A stretch of DNA of 64,000 nt from Agapetus fuscipes. Taxonomy: Eukaryota > Arthropoda > Insecta > Trichoptera > Glossosomatidae. Below, piece by piece: positions 30,691 to 41,339 of this stretch (its first letter is position 1; every line of letters begins with the position of its first letter). The translations under genes were made by a program, and so were the position numbers. Below the pieces are notes generated by a model. That model saw only the letters and a program-made list of their open reading frames with translations, made no database searches and was not told the origin of the DNA. The DNA is taken from the NCBI GenBank assembly GCA_951799405.1, contig OX637338.1, positions 496,001-560,000 of the forward strand, given 5' to 3'.

Positions 30691-31149
30691 ATGCACCTCT
30701 ACGATTTTTTTTTAGAAAAGTTTTATTAGAAAATCCGAAACATTTTCTACGATAGTGCTGTGGTGAATATTAATACAATTTTTTGTTTAGATTAAATAAA
30801 AAGATGTTTGAAATCCTCATCTCCAAGTTTAATTATACATTTCTAAGTAGAGATATTTTTTAGCTCCTTCTTTCATGGGGATCAAACAAATAAATAGAGA
30901 AAGCCTTTTTACCAGCATTTTTATGACGTGTTAACCTTTCATTCACCTATTCTTATCTTCACAAACGTGGCGCCCAACAAACGGGAAGTTGCTTCCGGCC
31001 TTTATATGCAGACCTCGCTTTATAAGAAAATCTGATGGGAGGATCTACGAGTGATGTAGAATCAAAAGCGGCCGTATGGAATTTTTCACCAAATGAGATA
31101 AATATATGGAAATGCAGATCATAATTTTCTCGTCATTTACATATATTTT
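30691..31149. other. unassigned stretch
   Basis: 30967-30990 contains GTGGCGCCCAACAAACGGG, like a retroviral-type primer-binding site, but no flanking LTR could be defined. Confidence 0.3.
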
Positions 31150-31275
31150 TTTAAAAATTGATGATGCCTTTTAAGGCGAAAATATTCGAGCTTAAAATAA
31201 AATAGTTAAAAAAAATAGTGAAATAAAACTGTGTTTTTTTATTTGGAAATACGTATGGACTTTCACAGTGTGAAC
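31150..31275 (+). repeat. PLE-1 segment with decayed hammerhead-like motif
   Basis: Core TTGATGA, T, stem II GCC/GGC, GAA, palindromic stem III AATATT, C (31158-31187), then GAG. The 5' half of stem I is lost. Downstream: GAAATAAAACTGTGTTTTTT and ATGGACTTTCACAGTGTGAA. Confidence 0.55.
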
Positions 31276-31339
31276 CACGAAACCCAAACAAATATATCTT
31301 TTTTTTAAATCGTAGATTACCGTCATTGATTTATTATTC

Positions 31340-31585
31340 GTATTCCTTGACTTATAGGTTGGTATGAGGCTAACCACCCATACTGTAAAAAATGGTTCAC
31401 TTTGTCAATGTCACCCCTGTGTCAGGGAAGGTCGGCAAAAGTTGTGGGGCTTATGTTCATTTGAGGTTTGGGTTTTATTTGTAAGTACACATTCAGCATT
31501 TGTAAGCGCGAACTACACGTGTTTGTTTGTGGGCATACATCTGAGAGCTTTAAATTAATATATCCTTGCAACTTAGAGTATAGAT
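31340..31585 (+). repeat. SINE-A copy, subfamily 2
   Basis: Full length, TTCCTTGACTTATAGGTTGG to a TAGAGTATAGATTATTGATT tail. Confidence 0.9.
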
Positions 31586-31734
31586 TATTGATTATTATTA
31601 TTCTATCTGACTCATAGTACCTTCTAGTGTACAGAATATATCTTGGTTTAGTATAGTATTCACTAACCTGACTGTGAAGTTTATTCACAGCGTTTTACTA
31701 AAAATATATGGGAAATTAAACGCTCACTAGAAGT

Positions 31735-31830
31735 TCAAACTCTCCTCATACCCGTCCTGTATGTATGTGTTAGAAAGACCCAGAGCACATGAACGCTCAT
31801 TAAAAGCTTTACATTTTTACGAATTTATAA
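31735..31830 (+). repeat. dispersed segment shared with 54.3 kb
   Basis: CCCGTCCTGTATGTATGTGT, a GAAAGACCC block, CACATGAACGCTCATTAAAA and a following ACATTTTTACG stretch are repeated, slightly changed, at 54330-54405. Family unknown. Confidence 0.45.
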
Positions 31831-31906
31831 TTGTGTGTCTGTGTGTTTCTACTTGTGTGAGTGTCTGTGTCTCTAAATGTTAGGTACCTTAATAATTATA
31901 TTTGTT

Positions 31907-32160
31907 TATGTTGGATGGTGTGAGCATTCGCTCAAATATTCTAAAATGGAGTATTCTGGCATGGTCTCGCATAAGCCAGAATATCTCTTATATGCCTATA
32001 AATAGAGACCAAGATGCTTTGAAGAGAGACTTGTATAAGAGAGTACAAAAGTTAACCGTGAACCAAATGTGAACGGAATTTAAAAAAATAAATTATGTGA
32101 AATAAATTAACCGAAGTTTTTATTAAATTGAACCCGTAAATTGTAACAATATTGTCTCGT
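31907..32160 (+). other. possible solo LTR
   Basis: Begins TGTTGGATGG, has TATA-like CTATAAATAG at 32000, AATAAA signals at 32088-32105 and ends near GTAACA. These resemble a short LTR, but no target duplication or second LTR is seen. Low confidence. Confidence 0.2.
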
Positions 32161-32701
32161 TTGGCGGACGGTCTTCCCGTGAAGTAAAAGCAACGGCACG
32201 ACAGAGCAAGAACCTCTAGGTCAGAGGCGTGCCCATGTTACAACATTAAATTTCATTTTACGCTGTGGTTGCGTTTTAACGTTCTGTTTTGTACTAAGGG
32301 TACATTTAGAGTGAGATAATTGTGGGCCATGACGTACTAATCGAGTGCGGTGGCTAGTCACGCGAAATGCGCTCGTGCCACAAGTGTACATAAGGCCTAT
32401 TATTAAATGCAAGCAACGATGCTGTTTAGACGTTTCATTAGATAAAGAATGTAAATACATAAAAAAAAATGCTTATAGAAAATCAATACGTTATTATAAA
32501 AGTCCCATTTTAAGGTTAAATAAAAGGTCCATTCCATTATACTAAAAATGTAAATTCAAGTTTTTTTTAAATTAAATTAAAATAGCCTACATTACCTTCC
32601 ATTTTCACTTTTGTGATTATTGCCTATCTATTTTATATGATGCCATTTCAGCATCAGATAAATTGAATTCGATAAACCAATTTAGTCAAATTCGTATTTG
32701 T
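32161..32701. other. unassigned stretch
   Basis: TACTAAGGGTACATT at 32293 resembles the terminus of the 10.4 kb MITE. Nothing else is recognised. Confidence 0.35.
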
Positions 32702-33050
32702 TTATCTTCTTCTTCTTCTTATACAGCCATCTCCATCCACTGCTGGACATAGGCCTCCCCCCATATCTCTCCATCCATCTCTGTTTTGCGCTTTTTGAAT
32801 CCAGTCTCCAACAAGCCTTCTTATATCACCCGACCATCTCGTGGAAGGTCTCCCTCTGCTTCTCTTATCTTCCAGAAGTCTCCACTCTACCAATCTCTTC
32901 GTCCATCTCTGGTCGGTGGTTCTGGCAACATGTCCCGCAAAGGACCATTTTAGCTTTGCCACTCTCTCTACGACATCGGTTATTCCCGACCTTATCCGTA
33001 GCTCTGTGTTCCTTATTCTGTCGGAGAGTCTTACGTATAGCATAGATTTG
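32702..33050 (-). pseudogene. LINE-F C-terminal end
   Basis: An open 113-codon minus-strand frame: LSDRIRNTELRIRSGITDVV, VAKLKWSFAGHVARTTDQRW, SRGRPSTRWSGDIRRLVGDW, AQNRDGWRDMGGG, ending in an AGAAGAAGAAG tail. This is the classic last segment of insect endonuclease-type non-LTR retrotransposons. Unlike the other LINE ends here it has no stop, so it is fairly young. The RT core is missing (5'-truncated insertion). Confidence 0.75.
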
Positions 33051-33424
33051 TTTATGAGTGCTATTGAAACTTCTAATGGTTATATGAGCTTCTAGCTGTA
33101 CGCCCTGTGGTTGTTTATAATTAGTCTGAATGAAAAAAAAGACGTTTTGTCATAATTTAATCATTATGAAAATACCATCCAGAAGGTTTCAGAATTCATC
33201 TTTGATGTAAATATGTTCTCCTTCTGTTGGATAGTTTCAGTTTTTATCATCTGCGTATCTAGGAAACCGGGAAAAGCAAAAAAATAATCGATGTGTGTCA
33301 ACCTTCACAGGAACCATTCGGAGACTATTTTACATGTTTCCTAAAATTTGATTAAAATCATTTGAGCAGTTTAAGATTCAACTAACACATATGCAGACAT
33401 CCATAGATTATATCTATGGATTCT
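33051..33424. other. unassigned stretch
   Basis: No recognised content. Confidence 0.4.
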
Positions 33425-33692
33425 TCGACCAGTCTTTAGTCCAGTGGCAACACTTCGGACTCGTAAATAAAAAAAATTGTGGATTCGAATCCCTTCGGAG
33501 CACAAAAATATACCATTTATATTTTTAAATGTGCTTTTCGATGGGTTGAAAAATTCATAAAACCATACAACCTTACAACAACTGGGTCTTGTTTGAGAAT
33601 TGGCGCTTTTTACAGCGACGACCAAGCTTGCAGAGGGCTCTTGAGGTGTGATTCACACAAAACAGCGCTCACCAAATAAATCATCCTAAAAT
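33425..33692 (+). repeat. SINE-C, full tRNA part
   Basis: CTTTAGTCCAGTGGCAACAC (A box) and GTGGATTCGAATCCC (intact B box), CGGAGCACAAAAATATACC, then CTTGAGGTGTGATTCACAC and an ATTATTATAT tail. It lacks the ACCGGTCACTGAAAGGTC block. MITE-3 lies in its tail. Confidence 0.85.
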
Positions 33693-33707
33693 TATTATTA
33701 TATTATA

Positions 33708-33936
33708 TCGTAAAGGTAAAACTAAATAAAAGTGCTATTTCTCTGATTTGAAAATTTGTGCATAAAGCATTTTATAATGTTTTACTTCTCGCAATAAGTG
33801 AACTAATTATAAGGAAGTGGCCATGAAAAACTTTTTAGTGTTTTCTCTCGTGGAAAATAGAAAAAAGCTGCATTCATCTGAGAAACCCCTGTTGGCTTAA
33901 TACGCCACTTGCTCAGTTTTACCTGTAAGGTGTCGA
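33708..33936. mobile_element. MITE-3 copy 2, TA-flanked
   Basis: TCGTAAAGGTAAAACT and CAGTTTTACCTGTAAGGTG plus TCGA ends, TA at 33706-33707 and 33937-33938. Shares CATTCATCTGAGAAACCCC with 14.5 kb. Confidence 0.7.
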
Positions 33937-34344
33937 TATTTTATAAAGGTATTTCTTAATAAATTTAATATGCGAAAAAAATGATGGTGTATATTTTTAC
34001 TAATGACAAAAATGTATTAAAAATCAACATCAGTAATTTTACCATATGTTGGATTCCTACAGTTTTCATAATTTTGATTTGTTAGATCGAACACCATAGG
34101 TCGGCATACGTAGGAAGTTAGCGTGTTGCCAACAGGTGCTTTCACAACAAATCCGGCCGTGAGACGTTTGATTTATGGCCGCTTCACATTTCTGTGACCT
34201 CAGCAAATAAAATGTGGGTACCTAGATGCGCGCGATAAGGGTGGATATCGATAAAATATACCACAGGGAGCTGAAAATATGATTCCGTGCGATACTTATA
34301 GTTCCAACTTCATGGCCATTTTTCGTACCTTTAAATAACACGAA
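33937..34344. other. unassigned stretch
   Basis: No recognised content. Confidence 0.4.
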
Positions 34345-34465
34345 GAAAATAAAAAGAATGTGGTGGATATGAACGAATTGAAAAAGGAATGCAAGGATAA
34401 AAATGGAGGCAAATCTGCAAAGGTCTTTGCCACCTCTAGTGGAATGGAGATAGAGTTACAGTTAC
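34345..34465 (+). pseudogene. LINE-A 3' end
   Basis: GTGGATATGAACGAATTGAA, GCAAGGATAAAAATGGAGGC and AGTGGAATGGAGATAGAG plus TTACAGTTAC tail. Confidence 0.7.
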
Positions 34466-35104
34466 TTATTTCTTTCTGTTGACGTTTACTTTTCCATCTT
34501 TACTTGATTTCATTACTTTTTTACATCCCTATAACATTTTTTTCTAAAACCTCCACTTGCGTTGCTCATTTAACTTCTGCCTCCATTTCGCCTGTGATCC
34601 AACGCCATTTTCTAGTTGAAACCTGCAGAAACTGAGAAATGTAATTCACTAAAAATATGTAAAAGAATTTAAAATTATAAATCCAATGATGTAAGAAATG
34701 AGGAAAATTTTAATGTTTCTATGTTAATTTGTAAACCGGGAATAAATAATCAAAATGGCAAAAGACTGATGTTATAATTTAAGAAAAATTGTGTTCAACA
34801 ACATCAAAAAATAAGAAAAAAAATGATAAAGAGGAAACCAGTTAAACGACCTAAATTACTTGATTTTAATTGTGAAATTAAAAAAAAAGTGCTCAAGATG
34901 CTGCGACTTGGTTCCTGATGAAGACATATACATTGTGTGAGGAACTCCAGTTGCTGTCCAAGTCTTTCTCCTCGTGTTCACTGGTGGCGCCATTATGTGA
35001 ACATTTGTACCATAAGGCACGCGGTGAATGCCAAGAGCAGACTTTATCCAACATTTACCAACAATCAAAACATCAAGCAAAATCAAAGTCAACAAAATAA
35101 TCTA
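34466..35104. other. unassigned stretch
   Basis: 34900-35040 is less AT-rich, but no motif is recognised on either strand. Confidence 0.35.
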
Positions 35105-35490
35105 CTTTTTCTTTAGTCTTTCTCAGTCTACTCCTGGACGTAGGCCTCCTCTCTGACGTAGATCTCCGTCTCTGTCTATCGGCTGCTGTATTCAGCCATC
35201 CTCTGCCTGCAGTGTTTTTGATGTCGTCCAGTCACCTCAGTTGGGGTCTACCCGCTCTTTGCTTGGACATCCTACGCCTCCATTAAACGATGCTTTTCGT
35301 CCACCTGTCATGATCCTGCCTTGTGACGTGACTTGCCCAGCGCTGCTTTAAGCAGTCCACTCGCTGCATGACATCAGTGATACCAGTGCGTATTCGGATC
35401 TCCTGGTTTGGAACCCTATCTCTGAGGCTGATTTCCAGCATCCTCCTTTCAATTGCTTTCTGGCACATCAGTTCTGGCACTCAGTCAGAA
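35105..35490 (-). pseudogene. LINE-F-like C-terminal end
   Basis: Minus strand: EISLRDRVPNQEIRIRTGIT, DVMQRVDCLKQRWASHVTRQ, DHDRWTKSIV and, after a break, RAGRPQLRW. Related to but diverged from 32.7 kb. The frame is interrupted at about 35285. Confidence 0.65.
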
Positions 35491-35539
35491 ACAAATTATA
35501 CGAAACAAAAATAACAATAAAAATCATATGGACGTTGTA

Positions 35540-35710
35540 GGCTTTCATAGCAGGCGCGGGCGGTTTTCAGTGGAGATTTGTTGCCATGGTCTATCAGAAC
35601 TGGAGCTTTTCGAAGTTTAAACACATCACACTGTCAACTCCATGAAGAAGCTCATCGCAGATACGTCCGGAAGCTCCAGCTCCAATAGACCATTTCAACA
35701 AATCCAGGAA
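35540..35710. repeat. PLE-2 inverted pair
   Basis: GTTGCCATGGTCTATCAGAA then CTGGAGCTTTTCGAAG on plus. Its mirror ATACGTCCGGAAGCTCCAGC then TCCAATAGACCATTTCAAC lies 50 bp on. The upstream CGTTGTAGGCTTTCATAGC also fits Penelope-like 3' regions. Confidence 0.45.
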
Positions 35711-35904
35711 AGGACTCTCAAGTAAAAGTTGTGTTAAATCTAGGTTCTTCCAATAAAAGTGTTCACCCACAGGAAATCCATGATTTATCCGCTGCATAAA
35801 ATGTATCATAAAAATAAGGTATGGATGATCTCTTGTTGTGAATAACAATATTATAAACTTTATGAAAAAGTGTATTTTTTTGTATCAAATATACAAAACG
35901 AATT

Positions 35905-36170
35905 TGTACAAGGAATCACCCAAAATATCAAAGAATCTGAAGGTCTATGTCACTTATTAGTTGCAGAGAAATAAGTGTTTGTGAGGTGGCGGTTGATGTC
36001 CTGATCCTTTGCAGCAGGACTGTTAGCTGTGTATTGTTATGTTGTTTGCTGTGTTGCCTTTGTTTTGAGACTCTGGAAAGAGAATGCGATTGACATTGCA
36101 TTTCATTGGCCAGGATTAAATTATTGGTGTGGAAATACAGAAACTGGTAACTCCATTAACGGTCAGTTGT
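35905..36170 (-). pseudogene. LINE-B 3' end, decayed
   Basis: The reverse strand resembles 27922-28185: GTTTTGAGACTCTGGAAAG, GTGGAAATACAGAAACTGGT. Coding is broken. Confidence 0.6.
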
Positions 36171-36311
36171 TTTTAAGAAACATAAATGCTGGTTAATATT
36201 GGTTTCCAAATCCTGGACAATTATTTGAAGCTGTTATCTTTGTTAAAATTAGGATGCCTGTACATTTCGACGGCTTCTCTCAATAGTCATGGAATCAAGA
36301 AGGTGTCAGAT

Positions 36312-36475
36312 AGGGTGGGTGTCTTCTGAAGACGTTGACTATGCCGCCAACGAAACGTCGATAATAATGTCAGTTCTCCTATAATGGTTCGTCTTATATC
36401 TGAAAAGCTTAATTGCCTAACTGTGTAGTTTTTATAATCGTAAATATATTTAAAGAAAACAATGCTTCTCAAAAA
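36312..36475 (+). repeat. PLE-1 variant with hammerhead-like motif
   Basis: CTGAAGA (36326-36332), extra C, stem II GTTG/CAAC, GAAACGTC (36352-36359). Downstream GTGTAGTTTTTATAATCG matches 24.5 kb. Stem I is degraded. Confidence 0.5.
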
Positions 36476-36773
36476 GTATGATTTCAAAAAAATTGTTCAT
36501 GTGAACAGTGCACCATATCGACGGTTATAAAGAAGTAGGGAAGAAATAAGCGACGTTTTAGTCAAAAATGAGTTATGAATGCTATCCTACTTAAAATTTT
36601 ACGCTATTTCTAATGCGCTAACTCCCACAGCTCTACGATGATTTTTGTTGTTGTTTACGCCCAAGCAAACAACTGCGTTTTCGAAGTATGATTTTGGCGT
36701 AGCCGACAAGATTTTGGCCTTTTCTGTCCTAAAGGCGCTTGTGACATAAAAATTCGTCAAACATCGTAAAACC
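36476..36773. other. unassigned stretch
   Basis: No recognised content. Confidence 0.4.
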
Positions 36774-37088
36774 GGTCCGTAGCTCAGTGGTAGCACTGCG
36801 GACTCTGAATGGGAAGGTTGTGGGTTCGATTCCCGGCGGAGCACAAAAAATATACCATTTATATTTTCAAATTTGCTCTTCGCTAGGTTAAAAAATTCAT
36901 AAACCTTTACCAATGACTGGTCACCAAAGGTCAATCGAGCCTTACAGCAACTGGGTCTTGCTTGAGTATTAGTGCTTTGTAGCGACGACCAAGCTCGTAC
37001 ACCTCTGCGGCACTACAACAAGTGTCATAGACCCCATAGAGTATCTAGAATCTAGGGAGTCTCCCGCACAGGATTTCTTAAAAAAAAC
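36774..37088 (+). mobile_element. SINE-C / LINE-B chimera
   Basis: 36774-36991 is SINE-C with the best tRNA-like head of the window (GTCCGTAGCTCAGTGGTAGC; GGGTTCGATTCCCGGCGGAG) up to GACGACCAAGCTCG. There, instead of CAGAGGGCTCTTG, it continues TACACCTCTGCGGCACTAC, the LINE-B 3' UTR, to CCGCACAGGATTTCTTAAA and an A tail. AGCTCG is shared by both parents at the switch point. Confidence 0.75.
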
Positions 37089-37150
37089 ACATTAATAGGA
37101 ATGCCAATAAATGTCTTTTGTTTTTTTACAACTGTTTGATTTTAACGATA

Positions 37151-38165
37151 TGATACTGTGTGTTCAACGGTGTGAGACAGGGTTGCATAATGAGCCCATG
37201 GTTATTCAATATAATCATGGATCATTGTGTTAAACAAGCGAGTCTGGAAGGACATGGCATACAAATTGGAGAGAGAAAAGTCGGAGCTCTGCTTTATGCT
37301 GATGACGCAGTATTGATTGCTGATTCAGCAGCGGAACTCCAGACAATGCTCTCTAGTTGGAACCATGCTCTGTGTGCAAACAAGTTGAAAATGAATGCAA
37401 GTAAGACGAAAGTACTGATTTTTGACAAAAGAGATGAAACTGAAGAATGCACGTTCATGTTGAATGGTACGAAAGTTGAAATTGTGGATGAATTTAGATA
37501 CTTGGGAAGTATGTTTGAAAAGAATGGAAAGATGACAAGATAACTTGAGAATAGGGTGTGCAAGGGAAAGCAAGTGGTCGGTGCAATAGGAAGAATAGCA
37601 AAGAACAAGCGATTGACGATGGATCTGAAAATGGCGGTACACAATGGCATATTGTTACCGACTTTGATGTATGGAAGTGAAGCATGGACAGTGAATGATA
37701 GCGAAATGAGTTAAGTATATACGGTGAAAATAAAGCATTTGAGAAGCATGACAGGAAAAACTCTGAAGGATAGAGTTAGAAATGAATGGGTAAAAAAAAA
37801 ATGTAATTTGAAAGACGATGTGAAAGTTAAGGTACAAAAGAATATGATGAGATGGTTTGAGCATGTGGAAAGAATGAATGATGATAGACTGACAAAGTAT
37901 ATATACAAAGAAAGTGTGAAAGGAAAAAGAGGGAAGGGACGACCGAGAATAGTATGGAGTGATCAGATTGAGGAGATTGTGAAAGAATGGGATAGTATAC
38001 AAAGTGAGCGTAAAAGAAGAAAATGCATGAAAAAGGTGATGGATATGAATGAAGTGGAAGATGTATGTAAGGATAGGAAACAATGGAGGCAGCTCTGCAG
38101 AGGCTCTGGCCACCCCTAGCGGAATGGCGACAGACGTACAGTTACAGTTAAAGTTCACAGTTACA
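37151..38165 (+). pseudogene. LINE-A reverse transcriptase, 5'-truncated, two stops
   Basis: One continuous frame in two halves. From 37151: VFNGVRQGCIMSPWLFNIIM (RT finger), GALLYADDAVLIADS (YADD catalytic aspartates at about 37297-37308), KLKMNASKTKVLIF, EFRYLGSMFEKNGK. TAA at 37541 follows. Then LENRVCKGKQVVGAIGRIAK, LPTLMYGSEAWTVND, and a second TAA at 37712. Next HLRSMTGKTLKDRVRNEWV, MMRWFEHVERMNDDRLTKYI, GKRGKGRPRIVWSDQIEE and RQLCRGSGHP, with a true end at 38119. Both TAA codons replace sense codons without shifting the frame. The 3' UTR is very short and ends in CAGTTACAGTTA-type repeats. The endonuclease and first RT blocks are missing. GVRQGC and YGSEAW place it among endonuclease-type LINEs; the clade is uncertain. 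Confidence 0.85.
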
Positions 38166-38411
38166 GTATAAAAAATAAAAAAGTCATAGCATTTTTCTGC
38201 AATCTCAAACTTAAAACTGCTCTCCTGTTCAATTTACTTTTTGTCGCTTATGCCCTATTACTTTTTAACTCTCGATATGAAATTTGTACCACCAACAAAC
38301 TTCATATCTAGCTTTTCAATTGTTGCTAAGTAAGGCGTGAAGATGTGATGAGAAATATGTCATTGCAATGTCGAAGCGTAAAGCTTACATAATATAATAA
38401 TTTTTAGGGTT
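38166..38411. other. unassigned stretch
   Basis: AT-rich; no recognised content. Confidence 0.4.
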
Positions 38412-38935
38412 TGGTGGTTTACACAGTGAAAGTCCATTGTATATCTGTACCTTAGAGCATAAACAACGGAAGTCCACTTTTTTGTGTTTTTGAGTTAATG
38501 ATGCAGAAATTATCACAATTAGCTGTTACTATCACAAGTAGCTATAAGTGGTAAAAATATTGGAGTCCTAGGACTCATAGTTACTGAGATATCAAGTGTA
38601 ATAAATATGGGATGCACATAAAAGTGCGAGCATAAACCACGGAAGTTCCACATACGTTGTTCACATTACTTCACATTAAATAAACATCGATAAAAGAAGA
38701 TAAACAGTTTTTACAGATCAAAAATATCTCGTCTAGTTTAGAAGTTATGATGGTTTTATAAAAGTGCACATTTTCACTAAAACTCGTTTCCTGCACATTT
38801 TACTAAATGTGACTACCGTTGTTTATGCTCTAAGGTACAGATATTAATTAAATAAACAAAGTTTTAATTCACTTTTACAATTTTATTTCTGTCTAGCACT
38901 TTCGCCTTCTTCAGGACAATGACAAATAAAAATTC
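38412..38935 (-). repeat. PLE-1 segment split by a MITE
   Basis: Right part 38842-38935 carries, on the minus strand, CTGAAGA, a shortened stem II region (AGGC), GAAAGTGCTA and stem I TGTC/GACA, then GTGAATTAAAACTTTGTTTA. Left part 38412-38443 has the distal ACACAGTGAAAGTCCAT. MITE-2 separates them. Confidence 0.55.
38444..38841. mobile_element. MITE-2, TA-flanked, in PLE-1
   Basis: Ends TCTGTACCTTAGAGCATAAA and TTTATGCTCTAAGGTACAGA are perfect inverted repeats continuing through CAACGG. TA at 38442-38443 and 38842-38843. The interior has GAGTCCTAGGACTC and a second CATAAACCACGGAAG. Length 398 bp, non-coding. Type fits Tc1/mariner-like MITEs. Confidence 0.75.
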
Positions 38936-39164
38936 ATTCTTAATACCAAATTCTTTCACCATTTCTTAAACCTGTTCAAGTCAAACCTTTTCGGTTTTCA
39001 TTTTCCTCTATTCCATCAGATCTTTATCATCTATTCTTTCAACATCTCAAAACCACCTTATTGCATTATTTTGTAACCTTTTTTTGTACATCCCTTGTCA
39101 TCAATTAAACTCGCATATTAAAATAAATAAAAAACTTATATCGCTAATTTTATTAAGGGTTGGG
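38936..39164. other. unassigned stretch
   Basis: Pyrimidine-rich and AT-rich; may be decayed LINE-A antisense (ATTTTCCTCTATTCCATC), not certain. Confidence 0.3.
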
Positions 39165-39400
39165 TGGAAGGAGTCAGGTTCAATAAAATAAATATTATGA
39201 CGATCTATTTGGTGACGAACCCGGGGGGACGCCGGACAGTGGGAAGACCACGTTCAAGATGGCTGGATGGAGTGGTGGCGGATTGCCGTGCAGTGGGAAT
39301 GTGGGACTGGAGGAGGAAGACGTTGGATAGACAGCGCTGGCAGCGGTTGCTGAGGGAGGCCAAGACCCACCCCGGGTTGTCGTGCCAATGATGATGATGC
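39165..39400 (+). pseudogene. LINE-E C-terminal end
   Basis: Open frame NPGGRRTVGRPRSRWLDGVV, ADCRAVGMWDWRRKTLDRQR, WQRLLREAKTHPGLSCQ ending with a stop at 39391, followed by ATGATGATG. This is the last ~60 residues of a non-LTR polyprotein, without disabling changes in this short piece. Confidence 0.75.
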
Positions 39401-39868
39401 TATTTGGTGAGTGCTGTTTTGGTGTGAATCACACCTCAAGGGTCCTCTTGGAGCTTTTTCTTTGCAAACTAAAGCAGAAATTACTAAAGCAAGACCCATT
39501 TGCTGTAAGGCTGGATAAACCTTTGGCGAATGGTTTTTAGTAAAACAATATGATTTTTTCAGCCTAACGTAGGGCATATTTTTGTGCCGACGGATATCGA
39601 ACCCTAATCTAATCTAATCTAAGTTACAAAGATATATTACTTTGGAGATTCATATTAGGTACATGCATTTTCACAACCAGACACGTACAAGTTCGCGCTT
39701 GCACATGCCGCATGTGAACCTACTACATAAAAACCAAATCTCAAATGGATATACACCCTGCAACTCTTACCGTCCTTCCCTGAGGTAGGGGTGACATTGG
39801 CAAAGTGAAATGGCCATGGTTTTCTGAAATCGAGTCTGAAGTGTTTACCACTAGACTATGGACCAGCC
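39401..39868 (-). repeat. SINE-C split by SINE-A
   Basis: 39401-39603 is tail and body (GGTGAGTGCTGTTTTGGTG to GACGGATATCGAACCC). The tRNA head resumes at 39830-39868 (GAGTCTGAAGTGTTTACCAC, CTAGACTATGGACC). The SINE-A between them interrupts it at the B box. Confidence 0.8.
39604..39829 (-). mobile_element. SINE-A nested in SINE-C
   Basis: AATCTAATCTAATCTAAG tail to GGTGACATTGGCAAAGTGAA; subfamily 1 (CCGCATGTGAACC). The 5' ~45 bp of SINE-A are missing. Confidence 0.8.
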
Positions 39869-40369
39869 AGATTTACCTTCTATAGTATTTCACTGTTTTT
39901 TACATGCACTACATACAAACACCACAAATAATTTATTTACACAAACATACACACATTTCCATTTCCATTTCCATTTCTATACCCCGAGGACTTGAAAGGG
40001 TTGGAAACCTCACAGAAATACATAAATGTAGACCACATGAGTACATACATAAAGCATCTACGTTATATATGATGGCGCATGATGTTCCAGAACCCACTAT
40101 AGATAAATTGTCTCTGGGATCAGGGCTGCCTCCCCCCGGCCAGATGGGAGTACCGCCCTCTACAGCCCGATATGCTGATTGGCAACCCTGGGGCGGGGGC
40201 GGTTAGCATATTTGATTGCGGGTGTGCCTGTATTATACCTCTCGGGGATGATGCCGAATGGAGGTTATTCAAATGTAAAAATGGATAAAATATTTTTCAC
40301 ATTGTAACGAATCAAAATAATACCATAAGCATTAAATTATTTTCCAGTTGGACGCAAGGTAAAAAAGAA
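39869..40369. other. unassigned, partly GC-rich
   Basis: A TTTCCATTTCCATTTCCATT run at 39956 and a GC-rich patch at 40110-40205 with GGGGCGGGGGCGG (possible GC box). No transcript evidence. Confidence 0.35.
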
Positions 40370-40592
40370 CGCAAATAAGCTACACATATACTGCAACTTT
40401 TTACTGCATTATACCCGAAGAATTTGGTACTCATTTCTTGTGAAGGCTGAGTTAACTTTTCTGGTGTTTTATTTTGGGGTTTGAAATAAACACCGAAACA
40501 GGAAATTATTTCTGGCACCTTCGGTGGGATTCGAGCCCGGGCACACGGCATGAAATGCAAGCACTCTACCAACTGAGCTATCAACCGGATAA
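40370..40592 (-). repeat. SINE-B with internal deletion
   Basis: Minus-strand head TTGATAGCTCAGTTGGTAG and GGGCTCGAATCCCACCG intact. The body is normal to ACTCAGCCTTCACAAG, then jumps to the AAAAAGTTGCAGTATATGTG end. Confidence 0.85.
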
Positions 40593-40739
40593 TTTCAATG
40601 TATGGCGTTGATAATAATGGAGGCGATGAAAATAAAGCAAGGGATAAAATCTAACGTCACATGGCCGGGTTACTAGGGAAATAGCTAACTAAAGCATTTT
40701 CGTTGCGCCTGATTGTTAGGCAAGAGAATTTTTTTTTTT
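40593..40739. other. short unassigned stretch
   Basis: No recognised content. Confidence 0.35.
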
Positions 40740-40790
40740 TTTATGCGAGACTTACACAAAAAAGCGCTCACCAAATAAATCATCTTAATA
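40740..40790 (+). repeat. SINE-C tail scrap
   Basis: AAAGCGCTCACCAAATAAAT CATC end of SINE-C after a T-run; everything upstream is missing. Confidence 0.6.
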
Positions 40791-40987
40791 AATAGAGATC
40801 TATTTCACAAAAAATAAAATAATTATTTTACTATGTGTATCATCTCGTTTTTATTTTTCACAAATTCAGTAGAAAACTGAAATATTTTGTAAAATAAACT
40901 AAACAACCTCAAGAGAATTTTGGTACAAACATTTTTTTAGCCATTAAAACATTATTATTAACAATTTATATAGAGTATGTAATAATC

Positions 40988-41168
40988 ATTAAGATTCACA
41001 TTAAATGCATGCCCAAAATCAATCACGTGTAAGTTCGCACTTAAATATGCTGCATGTATAGGTACTAAAAAAACGATAACCTAAATCTAAAATAAACATA
41101 AGCCCTGCAACATTGGTCACCCTTCCTGAAATCAGGGCACCATTGAACCAATTTTCACAGAATGCCAA
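40988..41168 (-). repeat. SINE-A, diverged
   Basis: CACATTAAATGCATGCCC, GCTGCATGTATAGG, AACATAAGCCCTGCAAC. Both ends are lost. Confidence 0.7.
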
Positions 41169-41339
41169 CACTCAGAATATGTTATTCTTTATAATCACGG
41201 CAGCTAGATGTTTGTATTATATTTATAGACCTGTATGTAGGTACATTACCGTAAAGATGCCAACGTTTTGAAAAATAAAGTAAAGTATACCTACACTCAG
41301 TCCCTCGTAACTCGTTCCAAGAGCTCAGCAAACATCCTC

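Noticed and set aside
36774..36850. tRNA gene suggested by good A and B boxes
   Set aside because: The sequence runs straight into a SINE-C body, has no clean acceptor-stem closure and no T-run terminator after the tRNA part. The same holds for the SINE-B and SINE-D heads.
37655..38158. 167-codon minus-strand open frame
   Set aside because: It is the antisense shadow of the LINE-A reverse-transcriptase coding region.
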